A stretch of DNA of 23,408 bases from JBKPCD01 sp046727175 (GTDB lineage Bacteria > Acidobacteriota > Vicinamibacteria > Vicinamibacterales > 2-12-FULL-66-21). The stretch is taken from contig JBKPCD010000031.1 in assembly GCA_046727175.1 (NCBI GenBank), forward strand, positions 1 through 23,408, written 5' to 3'. The position numbers and the translations under genes are program-made. Of this stretch, positions 15,389 through 23,408 are shown piece by piece; the first letter of the stretch is position 1; each line of letters begins with the position of its first letter. Under the pieces are notes generated by a model. It did not search any database and was not told the DNA's origin. It was given only the letters and a program-made list of their open reading frames with translations.

Positions 15389-16948
15389 ATGGCGAACACA
15401 AACAAGCCAAACATCCTCGTTATCTTTGGAGACGACATCGGCATGTGGAATGTCGGCGCCTACGTCCACGGCATGATGGGCCGTACACCGAGCATCGATC
15501 GGATCGCAAAGGAAGGGATGCTCTTCACTGATCACTATGGCCAGCCGAGTTGTACAGCCGGGCGCGCGGCGTTCATCATGGGCCAATTTCCGATCCGCAC
15601 GGGCATGACCACGATCGGCGTTCCCGGGTCGACCAGGGGCATTCAAAAGAGTGACCCGACACTGGCCGAAGTGCTCAAGTCGCAGGGGTACGTCACAGCG
15701 CAGTTTGGAAAGAACCATCTCGGCGACCGCAACGAGTTTCTGCCAACGAATCACGGGTTCGACGAATGGTTCGGCAACTTGTATCACCTCAACGCCGAAG
15801 AAGAGCCTGAACAGCTCGATTACCCCGGGCACAAATACCCCGAGTACCTGAAGAAGTTTGGCCCGCGCGGTGTGCTGCACGCCTGGGCCACCGACAAGGA
15901 TGACCCCACTGAGGATCCGAAGTTCGGGCGTGTCGGGAAGCAGAGAATCGAGAACACGGGGGCATTGACGCGCAAGCGGATGGAAACGTTCGACTCAGAG
16001 GTTCTTGACCACACGCTCACGTGGCTCGACAAGCACGGCAAGGGCGACGCGCCATTTTTCTGTTGGTTCAACACCACGGCGTGTCACGTCTGGTCGCACC
16101 CGCAGCAGAAGTACGTGCAAATGGCGGTAGACGAGGGGCGCGCCGAGGAGGACGTCCTTCGCGCCAAGATGATCGAGCACGACGAGCACATCGGCGTGTT
16201 GCTGAAGAAGCTCGAAGACATGGGCGTGGCCGACAACACGATCGTCCTATACACGACCGACAACGGCAACGAGCTGATCATGTGGCCCGACGGAGGCTAC
16301 GCACCATTCCGAGGGGAAAAAGGGACCACATGGGAGGGTGGCGTGAGAGTGCCGATGTTGATCCGCTGGCCCGGAAAAATTGCGCCAGGCAGCGTCTCAA
16401 ACGGCATCCAGAGTCACGAGGATCTCTACGTCACGCTTGCCGCGGCGGCCGGTCTCCCGGATCTCACGGAGAAGCTGCTGAAGGGCTACAAAATGGCTGA
16501 CACGACGTACAAGGTTCACCTCGATGGCTACAACAACCTCGATCACTGGACGGGCAAGTCCGAGACGTCAGCGCGCCGCGTGCACTTCTACTACGACGAA
16601 ACCGACCTGATGGCGATTCGCCTCGACACCTGGAAGATGGATATCGGCATCAAACCCGAAGGGAGCTGGTGGGACGAGAAGTATTATCCGAGCGTTCCGT
16701 ATCTCTTCAATCTGAGGATGGACCCGATGGAGAAGATGGATCCCCAGTCGCACGAGTGGGGGTACATCGGGCGAAAGTTCCTTGGCGCCAAATCCTGGGT
16801 AACAACCGGTGCGGGTCCGTTCATCGCGGCTCACATCAAGAGCTTGACGGACTTTCCCCCGTCGCAGGGAACCGATACGTTGAGCCTGAAGAAGGCGCTC
16901 GAAAAGGCTCAAGATTTGATGGAGCGGCCGAATCGCGCCGGCAATTGA
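15389..16948 (+). CDS. Arylsulfatase (formylglycine-dependent sulfatase)
   Basis: ATG 15389 is preceded by AGGAG (15378-15382). The 519-residue product begins MANTNKPNILVIFGDDIGMW with the metal-binding Asp pair (15-16). The active-site motif is SCTAGRAAF, with C55 to be converted to formylglycine and R59 (C-x-A-x-R). GKNHLGD, the TDNGNE metal/sulfate site near residue 290 and the C-terminal YLFNLRMDPMEKMD region are all in place, so it should hydrolyse a sulfate ester. From this start it lacks a signal peptide, but an alternative frame from ATG 15289 encodes a hydrophobic leader (VYVVLCLVLVSAMTQ) that one base could join to this gene. It lies upstream of two DUF1254 genes on the same strand, a common partnership. 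Confidence 0.92.
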   Translation: MANTNKPNILVIFGDDIGMWNVGAYVHGMMGRTPSIDRIAKEGMLFTDHYGQPSCTAGRAAFIMGQFPIRTGMTTIGVPGSTRGIQKSDPTLAEVLKSQGYVTAQFGKNHLGDRNEFLPTNHGFDEWFGNLYHLNAEEEPEQLDYPGHKYPEYLKKFGPRGVLHAWATDKDDPTEDPKFGRVGKQRIENTGALTRKRMETFDSEVLDHTLTWLDKHGKGDAPFFCWFNTTACHVWSHPQQKYVQMAVDEGRAEEDVLRAKMIEHDEHIGVLLKKLEDMGVADNTIVLYTTDNGNELIMWPDGGYAPFRGEKGTTWEGGVRVPMLIRWPGKIAPGSVSNGIQSHEDLYVTLAAAAGLPDLTEKLLKGYKMADTTYKVHLDGYNNLDHWTGKSETSARRVHFYYDETDLMAIRLDTWKMDIGIKPEGSWWDEKYYPSVPYLFNLRMDPMEKMDPQSHEWGYIGRKFLGAKSWVTTGAGPFIAAHIKSLTDFPPSQGTDTLSLKKALEKAQDLMERPNRAGN

Positions 16949-17219
16949 TCTGAGCTCCTACCGGTTTGGAACCGGGCCCATACGAGATTGAGATTAGGGA
17001 TTCAAGCACGATGTCGAGTCGTGAGCTGACGGCGATCCGTCGAATCACCGTGGACATTCGCGCCAGCATGTCGCCGACCATGAGTTGGACGTGCGAGTCG
17101 CGCTCGCGCGACAGTGAACTCCTCGCGCACGGCAAGAACGCCTACTGCCGTTCGGATCCAAGGAGGCGAGACGAGCGGTCGCGGCGGTCGACCTGTGCGG
17201 AAACATCTGGGAGAGAAGT

Positions 17220-18662
17220 ATGAAGCCGCAAGCCCAAACTCCAAGGACCCAAGATGCTCACGGCTGGATCGGCACCGAGACCATCAACACCCGCTTCGGC
17301 GACTTCGAATTCAAGAACGGTTATCCAACCGCCGAAGCCACAGACAAGCTCTATGAGTTGCGCACCTTCAACCGTGCGGTCGAATCGTATCTGCACTTCG
17401 TGACCATCATGTCGATGTTCTATATGCAAAAGGGCCTCACCGACTTTGGGCTCGATGCAGCGAACAAGTTCCTCATCTTCGAGAACCGGCTGGATGCGCA
17501 AAGCCTGTACCTCACGCCCAATACCGAGAGCGTCTACGGGATGCAGTTTCTCGACCTGAAGCGTGACGGCCCAACAATTGTCGAAGCGCCGCCAGGTCTG
17601 CTGGGCGGATTTAACAGCATGTGGCAGCAGGCTCTAATGGATGTCGGCCCGACCGGCGTCGACAAAGGCCAGGGCGGCAAATTCTTGTTATTGCCACCGG
17701 ATCACCAGGGCGAGGCACCCACCGGCTATTTCGCTGCGAAGTCTCCGACGTACGGTGTCTGGCTTGGAGTGCGGGGTTTCCTGGTTGATGGAAAGCCCGA
17801 CCAGGCCGTGAGGCAGATGAAAACGGTGAGAATCTACCCGCTGGCGAGGGCCGGTGATCCTCCGGTCATGACATTCCTAAACGGCTCCGGCCAGGCGATC
17901 GACACCATCTTTCCGGACACCTACGAGTATTTTGAGAGCCTCGCGGCGCTCGTCGACAAAGAACCGGTCGATGTCATCCCACCGTCGGATCGCTTCCTTC
18001 TTGCGTCGATCGGGATCGAGAAGGGCAAGCCATTCACGCCCGACGCCACGACTAAGCAACTGCTCGCAGAAGCGGCCCGAGCCGGTGCGGCCGTGGCGCG
18101 AGTGAACACGTTCGCCTCACGCGAGTCGGTAGCTCGCGTCTATCCAGACCGGCGTTGGGAATGGGCGTTTGTCGGCGGCAGCGCCACGTGGGATGCGCAG
18201 GGTTACGTCAACATCGACAATCGCGCGGCCTGGAACTACGCCGCCACCGGCAACTCACCGGCGATGGTGCAACGAAACGTGGGCTCAGGGTCGCAATATC
18301 TCGTCGTCACGCGTGATGCCAGCGGAGCGTTCCTCGATGGCGGCAAGAATTATCGGTTTCATGTGCCGCCACATGTCCCAGTCAAGGCGTTCTGGTCCGT
18401 CGTCGTGTATGACGCCCTGAGCCGCTCAGAGCTGCAGAACGGCGAAGCATTTCCGAGTGTCAGTCAGTACAGCGGCCCCGTGGCCAACGCCGATGGGTCG
18501 GTGGACATCTACTTCGGCCCGCAGGCCCCACAAGGAAAAGAAAAGAACTGGATTAAGACCGTCCCCGGCAAAGGTTGGTTCCCGTATTTGCGCTTCTACA
18601 GCCCAACGGAGGCGTTCTTCAACCAGACATGGAGGCCGGACGATATCGTTGAGATCGACTGA
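17220..18662 (+). CDS. DUF1254/DUF1214 protein, first paralogue
   Basis: ATG 17220 follows GGAGA at 17210-17214, 271 bases after the sulfatase stop; that gap shows nothing recognisable. The 480-residue product has an N-terminal DUF1254 domain (FGDFEFKNGYPTAEATDKLY, then LTPNTESVYGM and DVGPTGVDKGQGGKFLLLPP) and a C-terminal DUF1214 domain (DGGKNYRFHVPPHVPVKAFW, ADGSVDIYFGPQAP and YLRFYSPTEAFF). No signal peptide is visible, although many family members are exported. The biochemical role is unknown. It is a paralogue of the next gene, sharing D-V-G-P-x-G-V-D-K-G-Q-G and S-I-G-I-E-K-G, which points to tandem duplication. Confidence 0.9.
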   Translation: MKPQAQTPRTQDAHGWIGTETINTRFGDFEFKNGYPTAEATDKLYELRTFNRAVESYLHFVTIMSMFYMQKGLTDFGLDAANKFLIFENRLDAQSLYLTPNTESVYGMQFLDLKRDGPTIVEAPPGLLGGFNSMWQQALMDVGPTGVDKGQGGKFLLLPPDHQGEAPTGYFAAKSPTYGVWLGVRGFLVDGKPDQAVRQMKTVRIYPLARAGDPPVMTFLNGSGQAIDTIFPDTYEYFESLAALVDKEPVDVIPPSDRFLLASIGIEKGKPFTPDATTKQLLAEAARAGAAVARVNTFASRESVARVYPDRRWEWAFVGGSATWDAQGYVNIDNRAAWNYAATGNSPAMVQRNVGSGSQYLVVTRDASGAFLDGGKNYRFHVPPHVPVKAFWSVVVYDALSRSELQNGEAFPSVSQYSGPVANADGSVDIYFGPQAPQGKEKNWIKTVPGKGWFPYLRFYSPTEAFFNQTWRPDDIVEID

Positions 18663-18717
18663 AGTACTGGCCTCGCCAGACGGAAAGACATGAACGCCGT
18701 GGCATCTGGAGGGACAC

Positions 18718-20092
18718 ATGAAGCTGAAAGGGGATCCGAAACGCGAAGCTGGTGTGAGTCCTTCGGAGCTTGCGGAGGGCACCGTATACCGGCGCGCGGT
18801 GGAGGCCGTCATCTGGGGCATGCCGGCGGTCAACTACGACCTCATGTATCAGGCGATGGTTCGCGAGACCAAGGGCGCCTTCAATCAGATCGCCTACTGG
18901 TCGCGCCTGCCGGACTGGAAGATACAGACCCTCACCCCAAACCCCGATGCGATCTACCTCACCCCCTTCACGAACACCGCAGAGGTCGGTCCGGTGGTGC
19001 TCGAGATTCCACCCGCCGATGAGGGTTCGATCACCGGCACCGTGATGGATGTCTGGCAATGTGCCTTGGAGGACGTCGGACCGGCCGGCGTGGACAAGGG
19101 CCAAGGCAGCAAGTACCTCATCCTGCCACCGGAGTACACGGACAAGGTGCCTGAAGGCTACATCCCCCTGGCCTCGGACACGTACGAGGGTTATGCGCTT
19201 CTGCGCTCCATTCCGAAGAGTGGGAGCGACGCCGACGTGGCCAGGGCGGTCGCTTACGGCAAGCGGATCAGGCTCTATCCACTCATACACGCGGCCAATC
19301 CGCCGGCGACGACTTTCGTCGACGCCGTCGACGTCGTGTATGACAGCACCATCCCCTACGACCTGCGGTTCTTCGAGTCGCTCAGCCGCATCGTACAGAC
19401 GCAGCCGTGGCTCGAACGGGACAAGGTGATGATCGATCAGCTCAAGTCGATTGGGATCGAGAAGGGTAATGCGTTTAGTCCCGATGCCAGGACGCAGGCC
19501 GTACTCAACGACGCCGCCCGCGAAGCGCACGTCTGGCTCGTGGCTCGATACGAAGCGTCCTTTGCACCCTACTACGAAGGTGGCCACTGGGCCGCTGCCA
19601 GGATCGCCCGAACTGCTCGAAGGGCAGGCGACGTTTTTCGCCAAGCCCGATGTCTATCCCGTCGACGTCCGCGGCGTCACGTTCTCCTACGCCTATTTCA
19701 CCCCCAAGCATCTGGGCGCCGGTTCGGCCTATCTGCTGACCATCGCAGACAAGGATGGCAGGCTCCTCGACGGGGGCACGACCTATCGCCTCACGGTGCC
19801 AGCGAGCGCTCCGGTCAGGCAGTATTGGTCAGCGACGGTCTACGACGGCGCCACCCATGCGCCCATTCGGAATGCCCGATGGCCGAGCCGCTCGTCCCAG
19901 ACACCGGGACTGCAGAAGAACGCTGATGGATCGGTGGACGTCTACTTCGGGCCCAAGCCACCGGTCGGCCAAGAGTCGAACTGGGTTCCCACGAGCACCG
20001 ATGGTGGGTTCGAGGTGCTCTTCCGCTTCTACGGCCCCGAAAAAGCGCTGTTCGAGAAGACGTGGCGGTTGCCGGACATCGAGAAGGTCTAA
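18718..20092 (+). CDS. DUF1254/DUF1214 protein, second paralogue (frameshifted at 19589)
   Basis: ATG 18718 follows GGAGG at 18707-18711. The first frame holds DUF1254: AVEAVIWGMPAVNYDLMYQA, LTPNPDAIYLTPF and DVGPAGVDKGQGSKYLILPP. It loses sense after YYEGGHW, where the other frame continues PLPGSPELLEGQATFFAKPD and the DUF1214 part (DGGTTYRLTVPASAPVRQYW, NADGSVDVYFGPKPP), ending at TAA 20090-20092. Removing one G from GGG at 19589-19591 joins them into about 457 residues. It lacks an obvious signal peptide, like its neighbour, and lies 55 bp downstream of it, so both are probably in one transcript. Confidence 0.88.
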
Positions 20093-20336
20093 GAGCGTCG
20101 CCAGCACGGAATCAGTTCGTAGGTTTTGCCACCGTGGACCGAGGCGTCGGCCAGACCGATGTGTCCGGAGCGAGCGAGCTTCCCATCGGAGATTGGAGCA
20201 AACGGCGTTGTATGGCCGCTGCGAGACAATTCCCACCGAGCCTGGCCGCCGGTGGCCGGCACACTGGAGAAACGAGACAGATTGACGAGCGCTTCGATGC
20301 TCCCAAGTCTGTGTTCCCCCCTCTTCCAAGACATTC

Positions 20337-20356
20337 ATACGCAAGTTGCGTATACT
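20337..20356 (+). promoter_or_regulatory. Promoter and operator of the toxin-antitoxin pair
   Basis: ATACGCAA-g-TTGCGTAT (20337-20353) is a perfect 8-bp inverted repeat. It overlaps a consensus -10 TATACT (20351-20356); a weak -35 AAGACA lies at 20328-20333 with 17-bp spacing. Transcription should start near 20363, so binding of the antitoxin here would block it (autoregulation, as known for HigA; inferred here). Confidence 0.6.
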
Positions 20357-20363
20357 AGATGAA

Positions 20364-20720
20364 GTGGAGTTCCTCGAGGCGCCCACGTTTACGAGGCTTG
20401 TCGGGGACCATCTGGGGGACGATGAGTATCGAGCGTTGCAGCTGTTCCTGGCCGGCGATCCGGAGGCAGGCGATGTCATGCCTGGCACCGGCGGCTTTCG
20501 CAAGCTGCGGTGGGCCGATCGGCGTCGAGGCAAGGGCAAGCGTGGTGGCCTCAGGGTGATCTACTACTATCTTTCGGCAGATGCTCAGATCTGGCTGATG
20601 ACTCTCTTCGACAAGGACGAAATGGCCGACCTGAACGCCGCTGAGAAACGGGCTTTGAAGGCGGCTCTCGAGGCCGAACTTTCCCGGCGTGCTGCGCGGC
20701 GCCGGCTACGAAGGAAATGA
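20364..20720 (+). CDS. higB: HigB/RelE-like toxin
   Basis: GTG 20364 gives 118 residues beginning VEFLEAPTFTRLVGDHLGDD; the family normally begins M-E-F-x-E-x-P-x-F-T, so the TTG at 20346 in the same frame is rejected. A predicted transcription start at about 20363 makes the message leaderless or nearly so. The core PGTGGFRKLRWADRRRGKGK and LRVIYYYL is the RelE/HigB ribonuclease fold with its basic surface, followed by a lysine/arginine-rich end. The toxin would cleave mRNA at the ribosome. It precedes its antitoxin gene by 3 bases, toxin first as in HigBA systems. Confidence 0.85.
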   Translation: MEFLEAPTFTRLVGDHLGDDEYRALQLFLAGDPEAGDVMPGTGGFRKLRWADRRRGKGKRGGLRVIYYYLSADAQIWLMTLFDKDEMADLNAAEKRALKAALEAELSRRAARRRLRRK

Positions 20721-20723
20721 TCT

Positions 20724-21077
20724 ATGGCAGCGAAGAAGCGACTGGCGGCTCGACGGAAGCGCAGCCTCTTCCGAGAGCTCATGTCGGGTGTGGAAGCTAT
20801 GCGGGATCACCGCGAAGGGCGGCTCACTTTGAAGACAACGGAGGTGCAGCCCATCACGGTTCCACCAATCGACGGGGACGTCGTTCGCGAGACGCGCGAG
20901 GCGCTCAAAATGTCGCGCCACGTGTTCGCGTTTAAGATTGGCGTGAACCCGCGCACTCTCGAGCGGTGGGAACAGGGACGTAGCAAGCCGAACGAACAGG
21001 CCGCTGCCTTGATTTGGCTGGTGCGGAAATACCCTGACACCCTGAAGAGGTTGGAGTCGCTGGCGGCTTCAGCTTGA
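20724..21077 (+). CDS. higA: HigA-type antitoxin (Xre-family HTH)
   Basis: ATG 20724 is preceded by AAGGA (20711-20715) and lies 3 bases after the toxin stop. The 117-residue product has a basic N-terminus, then a helix-turn-helix at about 54-100: ETREALKMSRHVFAFKIGVN, PRTLERWEQGRSKPNEQAAA. The R-T-L-E-R-W-E-Q-G-R pattern is typical of the HigA/NadS Xre domain. It should neutralise the toxin and repress the operon through the inverted repeat at 20337-20353. It appears complete. Confidence 0.87.
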   Translation: MAAKKRLAARRKRSLFRELMSGVEAMRDHREGRLTLKTTEVQPITVPPIDGDVVRETREALKMSRHVFAFKIGVNPRTLERWEQGRSKPNEQAAALIWLVRKYPDTLKRLESLAASA

Positions 21078-21181
21078 GTCTCCGTTTACCCTCAAAGCTC
21101 CGGCTGAGGATCGGTGCACGCGGCGTACTTCGCAGCTTCACCGCCACACCCGCAACCATCTGTGTTTGGTGGCAGGCGTCG

Positions 21182-22413
21182 TCAGCGACGGTGCGGAACG
21201 AGTCGCTTCAACTCCTCCACCCAGTTCTGGACGACGACAATTCTGGCTGGCCCGGCCGACTGGTCGGGGCTCGCTACCGGTTTGAGCATGAGGAAACGCA
21301 GGCCGTCCGGCGACACATCGTACGTGCGAGGGCTACTGTTGCCGACTCCGCCAAAGTACGGGCGCTTGAGTACCTTGGTCGGCATACCCGCGATCCATTT
21401 CCGCCCAGGCTCCACCGACACACCGATGAGCGTGCCATCGGGCGCCAGGTAGAAGAGCTCGCGACCGTTCCGACTCCAGAGCGGCTGCGAGCCTCCCCCG
21501 TGGACACCTGCGCCTTGCTCTCGTTCGCGTTCGGAAAAGGTCGCACGTAGATCTGGGACGGTCCCGAATCGTTTGAGTCGTACGCAAGCCACCGATTGTC
21601 AGGGGAGATCGCGCCGTTCTGTTCGATCTGCGCTGTTTGGATGACCGGCCGCACGCGTCGGTCGTTGCCCAGCGTGAGCATCATCAAATCGGCGCCTTCC
21701 ATAAACAGGACGCGTGTGCCATCCGCGACGACCGACGAGGGGCGCTGCACATTCGGGCTGTCGATTAGTAGGCGCTCCGCCGTACCCGTTCCGTCTGCTG
21801 CGTGCCAGAACAGGGACCCGAGTACGCTTCCCGCTTGAGAACTAAACAGCAGCCGGTGTCCATCCGGCATCCACACTGGCGATCGGTCCGACCCAGGATC
21901 GGTCGTGACCCGCGTGAGCGTTTTGCGCGTCAGATCCCAAACCCAGATGTCGTGATCCTGGTCCTCGATCTCCAGCGCCACATGCCTGCCATCCGGCGAC
22001 AGGCGCGTAGCGACATAGGGACGCGCCGGGGCCGCAATCACCTCTTCTTGGCCGTGGCGATCGACCCATACCAGCGTCCGCGGTGCTGCCTCCGTACCGC
22101 CAATGACGTACGCCAACGTACCATTCCGAGCGACATCGAACTCAGCCGTGGCGGTCGGCAAGGTCACGACGTGCGACACGACCGGACTCGCTGTGCCCTT
22201 CGTCTGCAGGTTCGCCAAATCGAACGCAACCGCCCACAGAGCACCGCCCGCCACGTACACGAGATGGCCGCTCGACACGTACTGTGCCTGGCTGGCCCCT
22301 CGAACCAGCGTCCTCCACGTACCGGCGGCCATCTCGAGTATTGCTACCTGCGAGGCATCGATGCCGCCGGCCGACGAAGTGATTGTGAACAGCACCGCCC
22401 GACACCGAATCAT
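21182..22413 (-). CDS. TolB/WD40-type beta-propeller, C-terminal part of a kinase-type protein (frameshifted; N-terminus missing)
   Basis: The reading from 22413 shows repeated propeller blades: LVWVDRHGQEEVIAAPARPY, TRLSPDGRHVALEIEDQDHD, IWVWDLTRKTLTRVT and SPVWMPDGHRLLFSSQ. After AQVSTG the frame is lost at the C5 run (21495-21499); adding one G on the minus strand gives STGGGSQPLWSRNGRELFYL and runs on to a stop at 21182. This propeller normally forms the C-terminal half of Acidobacteriota Ser/Thr kinases, but no kinase domain precedes it. Just upstream (22495-22400, minus) another frame reads MTDPRLLATLDAYLQERLPL, of unknown family. The gene is therefore truncated or rearranged; about 410 residues remain. 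Confidence 0.75.
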
Positions 22414-22614
22414 CGTCAGGCGACTCTGTTCGGAAGAGCGGTAGACGCTCCTGAAGGTAGGCGTCGAGCGTCGCGAGTAGCCTCGGGTCCGTCATGCGGC
22501 GACCACGCAGAGGTGCGTCGCCTTGCAATTGCCCGCACGTCTTCGAGTTGGCCTAGCCCCAAATCTTTCTCACGTTATCTGTTTAGCTCTTGCGTGGCAT
22601 GGTGCGTTGTCCGT

Positions 22615-22839
22615 CTACGAACGTGTTCCCGCCACAAGCGTTTGGTACTGGTGGTCGCGCCGACGGTCGCGCCGACGCTTGCGTTCTTCTTTGAGTGCTG
22701 CGTCGGCGATCTTGGCGCAGATCTCCGCGACGTCTTCGGACGTATGAACCTGGTGTTCCCCTATCAGTCCCCCGAGAGCCGCCGTGAAACACCGCAACCA
22801 GACCTCGTGGTCAGTGTCACTGTCATGTTTCATTGTCAT
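22615..22839 (-). CDS. Small acidic-then-basic protein of unknown function
   Basis: ATG 22839 is preceded by GGAGGGG (22853-22847, minus) at a good distance. The 74-residue product starts MTMKHDSDTDHEVWLRCFTA, continues ALGGLIGEHQVHTSEDVAEI and a helix CAKIADAALKEERKRR, and ends in a very basic tail. Short proteins of this type (D-H-E-x-W-x-x-C-F at the start, an A-A-L-x-E-E-R-K-R end) occur near phage or mobile genes, from memory; no function is known. Confidence 0.6.
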   Translation of the reverse strand: MTMKHDSDTDHEVWLRCFTAALGGLIGEHQVHTSEDVAEICAKIADAALKEERKRRRDRRRDHQYQTLVAGTRS

Positions 22840-22859
22840 ATTGTTACCCCTCCGCATGC

Positions 22860-23408
22860 AGCAGCGTCATTCTGTGAGCGAACAGACGTCACTGCATCGG
22901 GCCATCGACTCGCCAGCACATCATGCGCCCACGAACCCGAACACTTCAACCCGGACTGTTTCGCGAATCTGCAGACGGCGTATGTCCCGCCGTGGCTGTC
23001 AGCGATTCGGATACAGGACCTCCACCGATACTCGCGAACTCGATTCTCGGCATCGCGAATACACGGTCAGATCACGGATCGGGGCCGCACAATCTGATTC
23101 GTCCATGAGGCGCCCGGCAGGTAGGGCCGTCCCGTTCAGTGCGTGCCAGCACGAAAACGGAACGACTCGGTGGTGAGCACGTTCTCACCAAGCCGTCAGG
23201 TTACCAGTAGCGCTAAATGAGGTCTCCGGGTGCCTTACTGGTTGACTCTGCTGCCGCCCGGAGCCTGATCCGCATGGCGGCATTCATGCGACGGCCGTGC
23301 CCTCGAAGAATGATGGCACGAGCGAACTGAGGTCACCGGTTTCCGGTGACCTCGTTGCGTCTTGGCTTGCACTCGAGTGGGTCAGGACGATGCCCTCGAT
23401 CAGAAACT
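22860..23408. other. Region without a recognisable gene
   Basis: No frame here has convincing coding features on either strand. A long plus-strand frame (21802-23097) is antisense to the propeller gene and was rejected. The only clear element is the hairpin at 23329-23353. Confidence 0.4.
23329..23353. other. Perfect 11-bp hairpin
   Basis: GAGGTCACCGG-ttt-CCGGTGACCTC forms a perfect 11-bp stem with a 3-nt loop. There is no T-run on either side, so it is not a standard terminator; it could be a bidirectional transcript end, a protein-binding palindrome or the end of an element. Confidence 0.6.

Noticed and set aside
21802..23097. A 431-codon plus-strand frame
   Set aside because: It is antisense to the propeller gene and to the small protein at 22615-22839 and shows no domain features.
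1..23408. CRISPR array
   Set aside because: No set of regularly spaced repeats and no cas gene were seen.

Overview
The window is a GC-rich bacterial chromosomal segment. It carries a membrane-anchored eukaryote-like Ser/Thr kinase, a CadC-type winged-helix/TolB-like/TPR regulator, a WD40/TolB-type propeller of the kind fused to such kinases, tandem DUF1254/DUF1214 proteins, a cytoplasmic-type arylsulfatase and a MauG-like dihaem peroxidase. That mix points to Acidobacteriota (Vicinamibacteria-like), an inference from gene families only; no rRNA or other taxonomic marker is present.

Layout. 1-800: tail of an MmcQ/YjbR gene, then about 650 bases without a protein gene that hold tRNA-like motifs, a 155-nt fold and a terminator. 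807-2229: a short Rossmann-like protein (minus) and an AraC-type regulator (plus, frameshifted). 2302-8484: a plus-strand run of closely packed or overlapping genes (metallothionein, small four-helix membrane proteins, a membrane-anchored alpha/beta hydrolase, a DUF4386-like protein, a CzcO-type flavoprotein and an MDR quinone reductase). 8377-12346: the kinase and the TPR regulator on the minus strand, with a serine-recombinase C-terminal remnant between them. 12469-13854: MauG-like peroxidase, divergent from the TPR regulator. 13950-14562: the N-terminal part of a decayed serine recombinase and its small partner gene. 14769-15183: a protein-free stretch of consecutive perfect hairpins, the best candidate for an undescribed structured RNA. 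15389-20092: arylsulfatase and two DUF1254 paralogues. 20337-21077: a HigBA-type toxin-antitoxin pair. 21182-22413: orphan propeller. 22615-22839: a small protein. The rest is without recognisable genes.

Two patterns cut across the annotation. First, at least eight genes are broken by single-base indels, most of them in short homopolymers, and in each case one base restores a family-typical protein. This looks more like consensus error in a long-read assembly than real decay, so these genes are reported as merged. Second, the N-terminal/zinc-ribbon half of a serine recombinase (13950-14356) and a C-terminal piece of the same family (10166-10376) lie on the same strand in the correct order, about 3.6 kb apart, with the TPR regulator and the peroxidase between them. 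A 23-bp direct repeat (531-553 and 10186-10208) includes the end of that recombinase reading frame.
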